Shown here piece after piece: positions 61,150 through 64,000 of a stretch of 64,000 nt of DNA. The first letter of the stretch is position 1. Every line of letters starts with the position of its first letter. Both the position numbers and the translations under genes were made by a program. The notes below the pieces were generated by a model, which was not told the origin of the DNA, did no database searches, and saw only the letters and a list, made by a program, of their open reading frames with translations. The stretch spans positions 140,295,886 through 140,359,885 of the forward strand of contig CM070902.1 in assembly GCA_036417435.1 (NCBI GenBank). Reading direction: 5' to 3'. Source of the stretch: Inia geoffrensis (lineage: Eukaryota > Chordata > Mammalia > Artiodactyla > Iniidae).

Positions 61150-62465
61150 TGGTGCTTTTACCCATATTGTGGCATGTATCAGTATTTTGTTCCTTTTTAC
61201 TGATTAATAGTATTCCATTGTACAGATATACCACATTTTGTTTATCCCTTCAGCAGTCAATGAATGTTTGGATTGCTTTCCATTTTTGGCTATTATAAAC
61301 AATGCTTCTATGTGTGTTTGTGTACAAGGCTTTGTGTGGACCTATGTTTTCATTTCTCTTGGGTAGATACCTAGAAGTACAATTGCTTGGTGGAATGGGA
61401 AGTCTGTGTTTAATTTTTTAAGAAACTGCCAAGCTATTTTCCTAGTTAGCCTAGTAGGTATCTTACCCTGGTTTTTGTTTGCATTTCCCTAATGGCTAAT
61501 CCTGTTGAGTGTTTTTTCAGGTGCCTTCTTTGGGAAAATGTCTGTGTACATCTTTTGCCCATTTAAAAATTTCATTCACTGTATGAGTTCTGACTTTTAA
61601 ACAGTAGTTTATCAGTATTTCTGGATATAAATCTTTTGTCATATACATGATTTGCAAACATCTTCTCTCAGTCTGTGACTTGTCCTTTCATTTTCATTGA
61701 AGAGCAAAAGTTTTTAATTTTAATAAAGTACAATTTACCTATTTTTTTCTTTTATGGATTATGACTTGTTGGCAAATTCAAGAAATCTTAGGTCAAAACA
61801 AGTACTAGGGTTTTTTTTCTTTTTTTTTTTCTAGAAATATTTTTTCATCCCTAGAAATTTTGTAGTTTTAGCCTCTACATTTAGGTCTGTGATTCATTTT
61901 GAGTTAATGGTTTTGTATGGTGTGAGATAAAAGTTTAGCTGTTTTGGATCTTCTACATAGATAGTCATGTCATCTCTGAGCAGAGGTATTCTTAGGTGTT
62001 CCTTACCAATCTGTATACCTTTTATTTCCTTTGCTTGTCTTCTTGCTTTAGCTAGGATTTCTGGTACGATGTTGAAAAGGAGTGGTGAGAGGGGCATCCT
62101 TGCCTTATACTGATCTTAGTGGGAAGGTTTCTAGTTTCTCACATTAAGTATGGTGTTAGCTTTTGGATTTTTCTGTAGATATTCTTTGTCAAGTTGAGGA
62201 AGTTTCCTTCTATTCTTAGTTTACTGAGAGATTTTATCATGAATGGGCATTGGATTTTATCAAGTGCTTTTTTGGTATCTGTTGATAGATCATGTGATTT
62301 TTCTTTTTAGCTTGTTTTATGTATGATGGAGTACATTAATTGACTTTGGAATGTTGAACCGACTCTGCATACCTGGGTTAATTCCTGCTTGGTCATGGTA
62401 TATAGTTCTTTTTATAGTTGCTGGATTTGGTTTTATTCGTTGATTTTTAGAAGTTACTTGCTTGG
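61150..62465 (-). mobile_element. Old L1 (L1M-type), antisense, ORF2 region and 3' end
   Basis: The + strand shows classic reverse-complement L1M segments: taatagtattccattgtaca, cttgggtagatacctagaag, gcatttccctaatggctaat, ttttcattgaagagcaaaag, tgattcattttgagttaatg and ggagtggtgagaggggcatc. A minus-strand frame at 61894-62097 still reads [15 protein letters not shown]...[11 protein letters not shown], part of the reverse transcriptase. Its catalytic motif is changed: LLRDDM stands where L1 has a (F/Y)ADD motif. No intact ORF remains. Confidence 0.88.
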
Positions 62466-63269
62466 GCTTAATTTGCAGAATTTGTCTCTCTTGTGGTAAA
62501 GTGTTCCTAATATTGTTGCTAAGCTGTTTTAGAATTCTTCTTCATATATATATATTTTTTGGTCTGGCTTTTAAGGGGTCACCCCTTTTTTTCCATAGCT
62601 TTGAGGTCAGTGAATGATCAGAAATCTTCCTGAAACCTTTGACCGTGTAAGGCTGGTAGATCTGCGTTTGGTTTTGATGGACACATTTAAATTTGAAGTA
62701 GTTTTCATCTTCTAGCTTTTACTTCTTGTTGATCTTTTTCGAGTCTGCCCTGTAACTGCTCAGGGACCCAGATAGCCATGTGTGAAATTCTTATTAAGCT
62801 GGTTTATTTCCAGTATCTCCCTCTCTAATTTCTGGTTTGTTCTCTGGTCTTCTGCTCACCCTAACTTCAAATGTAATCTCACTCTAGGAGAGCTATAGGT
62901 CTTTCCAGTTTTTAGCTTGGCATGCATTTTCTTCATTTTCTGTCCTGTCTTTCAAATCAAGTCATCCATCTCTGGCAGTGAAGTGGCTGGTTTCCATAAG
63001 CAGCCAGAGACCGATGGAACTACCACACCTATGGTGTCTGGGCGGGGAATTCCCAGAAAAGATTGCTACAGACTTCATTTGTTCTTACTTAGTGTTTAGC
63101 ACATTTTTGTGAATAAAATTATTGTGGATTTTGTTGTTTGCTTTTGGTCAGTTTTCAGAACACTGAAATGATTGTTATTCTTCAGTTCTATACTTGTTTT
63201 TCTGGGAAAGGATTTGTTGGACTCTTTATTTCACCATAGCTGGAAGATCTACCCCCGTATCTTGACATG
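62466..63269. other. Downstream LRBA intron, unrecognised
   Basis: Sequence of mixed composition following the L1M; part may be a further segment of an old L1, but I cannot support it. No exon is seen. Confidence 0.4.
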
Positions 63270-63585
63270 TCTGATTCATTATGATTTAAGTCCCAGTTCA
63301 GATGTCACCTTGTCAGAGAAGTCTTCCCTGAATCCTGTTGCCCAGGTTATTTTTACCTCGTTTCTTAAAATTTTTCTTAAAATTTCTTAAATTTCTTAAA
63401 AATTTTCCCCATATCTTTTATTCTTTCCCCATGTTTTGTCTTTATTGTCTTTATTGTCTGTCTCCTCCTGTACAGTGTATGTTTAGTGAGGGCAGTCCCT
63501 TTTCTCTCGCTTATTGTTATATCCCTGGCTCCTAGAGAAGTGCCTTGCAAAACCAGTAGATATTTGTGTTTAATTGATAAGATAC
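63270..63585 (+). repeat. L2 LINE 3' end, sense
   Basis: The segments tcccagttcagatgtcacct, tgtcagagaagtcttccctg, ttattgtctgtctcctcctg, agtgagggcagtcccttttc and ttatatccctggctcctaga follow the L2 3' end. In the middle a TTTCTTAAAA-type unit is repeated about four times (63360-63405). Confidence 0.85.
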
Positions 63586-64000
63586 TTTCAGCGTAAGTAC
63601 ATTGTTTTTATAGTTTCTATTTCAATTATTTATATTTTTCATGTAAATAACATACTTTCTTAAACAGAAATTTGCTTTATACAGATAATCTTGACAATAG
63701 TCAAGTGATATTTCTTTGAAGATTATTACCAAGAGAAAAGAATATACATATAATAAATATTTTACATTAAAACTTTTCTCTGTCTTGTGAAGAAATAAAT
63801 TTTATGTTATTCTTAAATATTTTACCCAGGACAGCTGATTCTTATTATTTCTTATTGGAGAAAGAATTATTTGAATAACTTATTTGTTTTTATATCACAT
63901 GTAATTGTAGGTTTTATAATAACTTTTTCCTGATTTCTTATGTATGATTTCTTATCTATGTTTATTTTACTCTGTTTGGATTTGTTTGCCTTCTCTCATT
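63586..64000. other. Downstream LRBA intron to window edge, nothing recognised
   Basis: AT-rich sequence without a feature that I can support. The next LRBA exon was not found before the window ends. Confidence 0.5.

Noticed and set aside
1..64000. The nested single-exon gene MAB21L2, which lies in an LRBA intron in mammals
   Set aside because: That gene needs an intact frame of about 359 codons. The longest open frame in this window is 215 codons and is L1, so the gene lies in another intron outside the window.
1..64000. CRISPR arrays, operons, phage or bacterial mobile elements
   Set aside because: No spaced direct repeats of that type, and introns, SINEs and LTRs show this is mammalian nuclear DNA.

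Overview
This window is mammalian nuclear DNA and almost certainly cetacean. Twelve copies of a tRNA-derived SINE begin with the whale/hippo CHR signature (GGCTTCCCTGGTGGCGCAG on the element strand), some short (CHR-1-like) and some long (CHR-2-like). They sit with cetartiodactyl L1 3' ends and older shared mammalian repeats (MIR, L2, L1M, Tigger/MER2, MLT-type LTRs). There are no bacterial-style genes. Nearly all open frames are chance frames or lie inside repeats.

The one gene is on the + strand. Five short exons (5962-6092, 19472-19550, 21554-21687, 28657-28718, 55657-55721) all have AG/GT borders, and their reading phases join without a break into about 157 codons. The protein starts as a Ser/Thr/Val-rich linker, then becomes a very conserved segment ([51 protein letters not shown]). 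I recognise this as LRBA, the lipopolysaccharide-responsive beige-like anchor protein, upstream of its PH-BEACH-WD40 end. The paralogue NBEA is the main alternative. Neither gene end is in the window; about 6 kb of the preceding intron and 8 kb of the following intron are included.

Layout: 1-5961 upstream intron (MIRs, an old L1, a CHR SINE); 6093-19471 intron of 13.4 kb (five CHR SINEs and a Tigger foldback); 19551-21553 short intron (MER2 split by an L1, and an L2); 21688-28656 intron of 7 kb, with few repeats but a degenerate piggyBac transposase relic; 28719-55656 intron of 26.9 kb (two LTRs, SINEs, a nested L1/SINE composite, microsatellites and several repeat-poor blocks); 55722-64000 downstream intron (CHR SINE, large antisense L2, sense L1 with its ORF2 tail open, antisense L1M).

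The points most worth a second look are the piggyBac relic, the Tigger with long inverted arms, the SINE-poly(A)-L1 composite, and repeat-poor intronic blocks with clustered GATA/homeodomain-like sites. Family names are from memory of consensus sequences; no database search was run.
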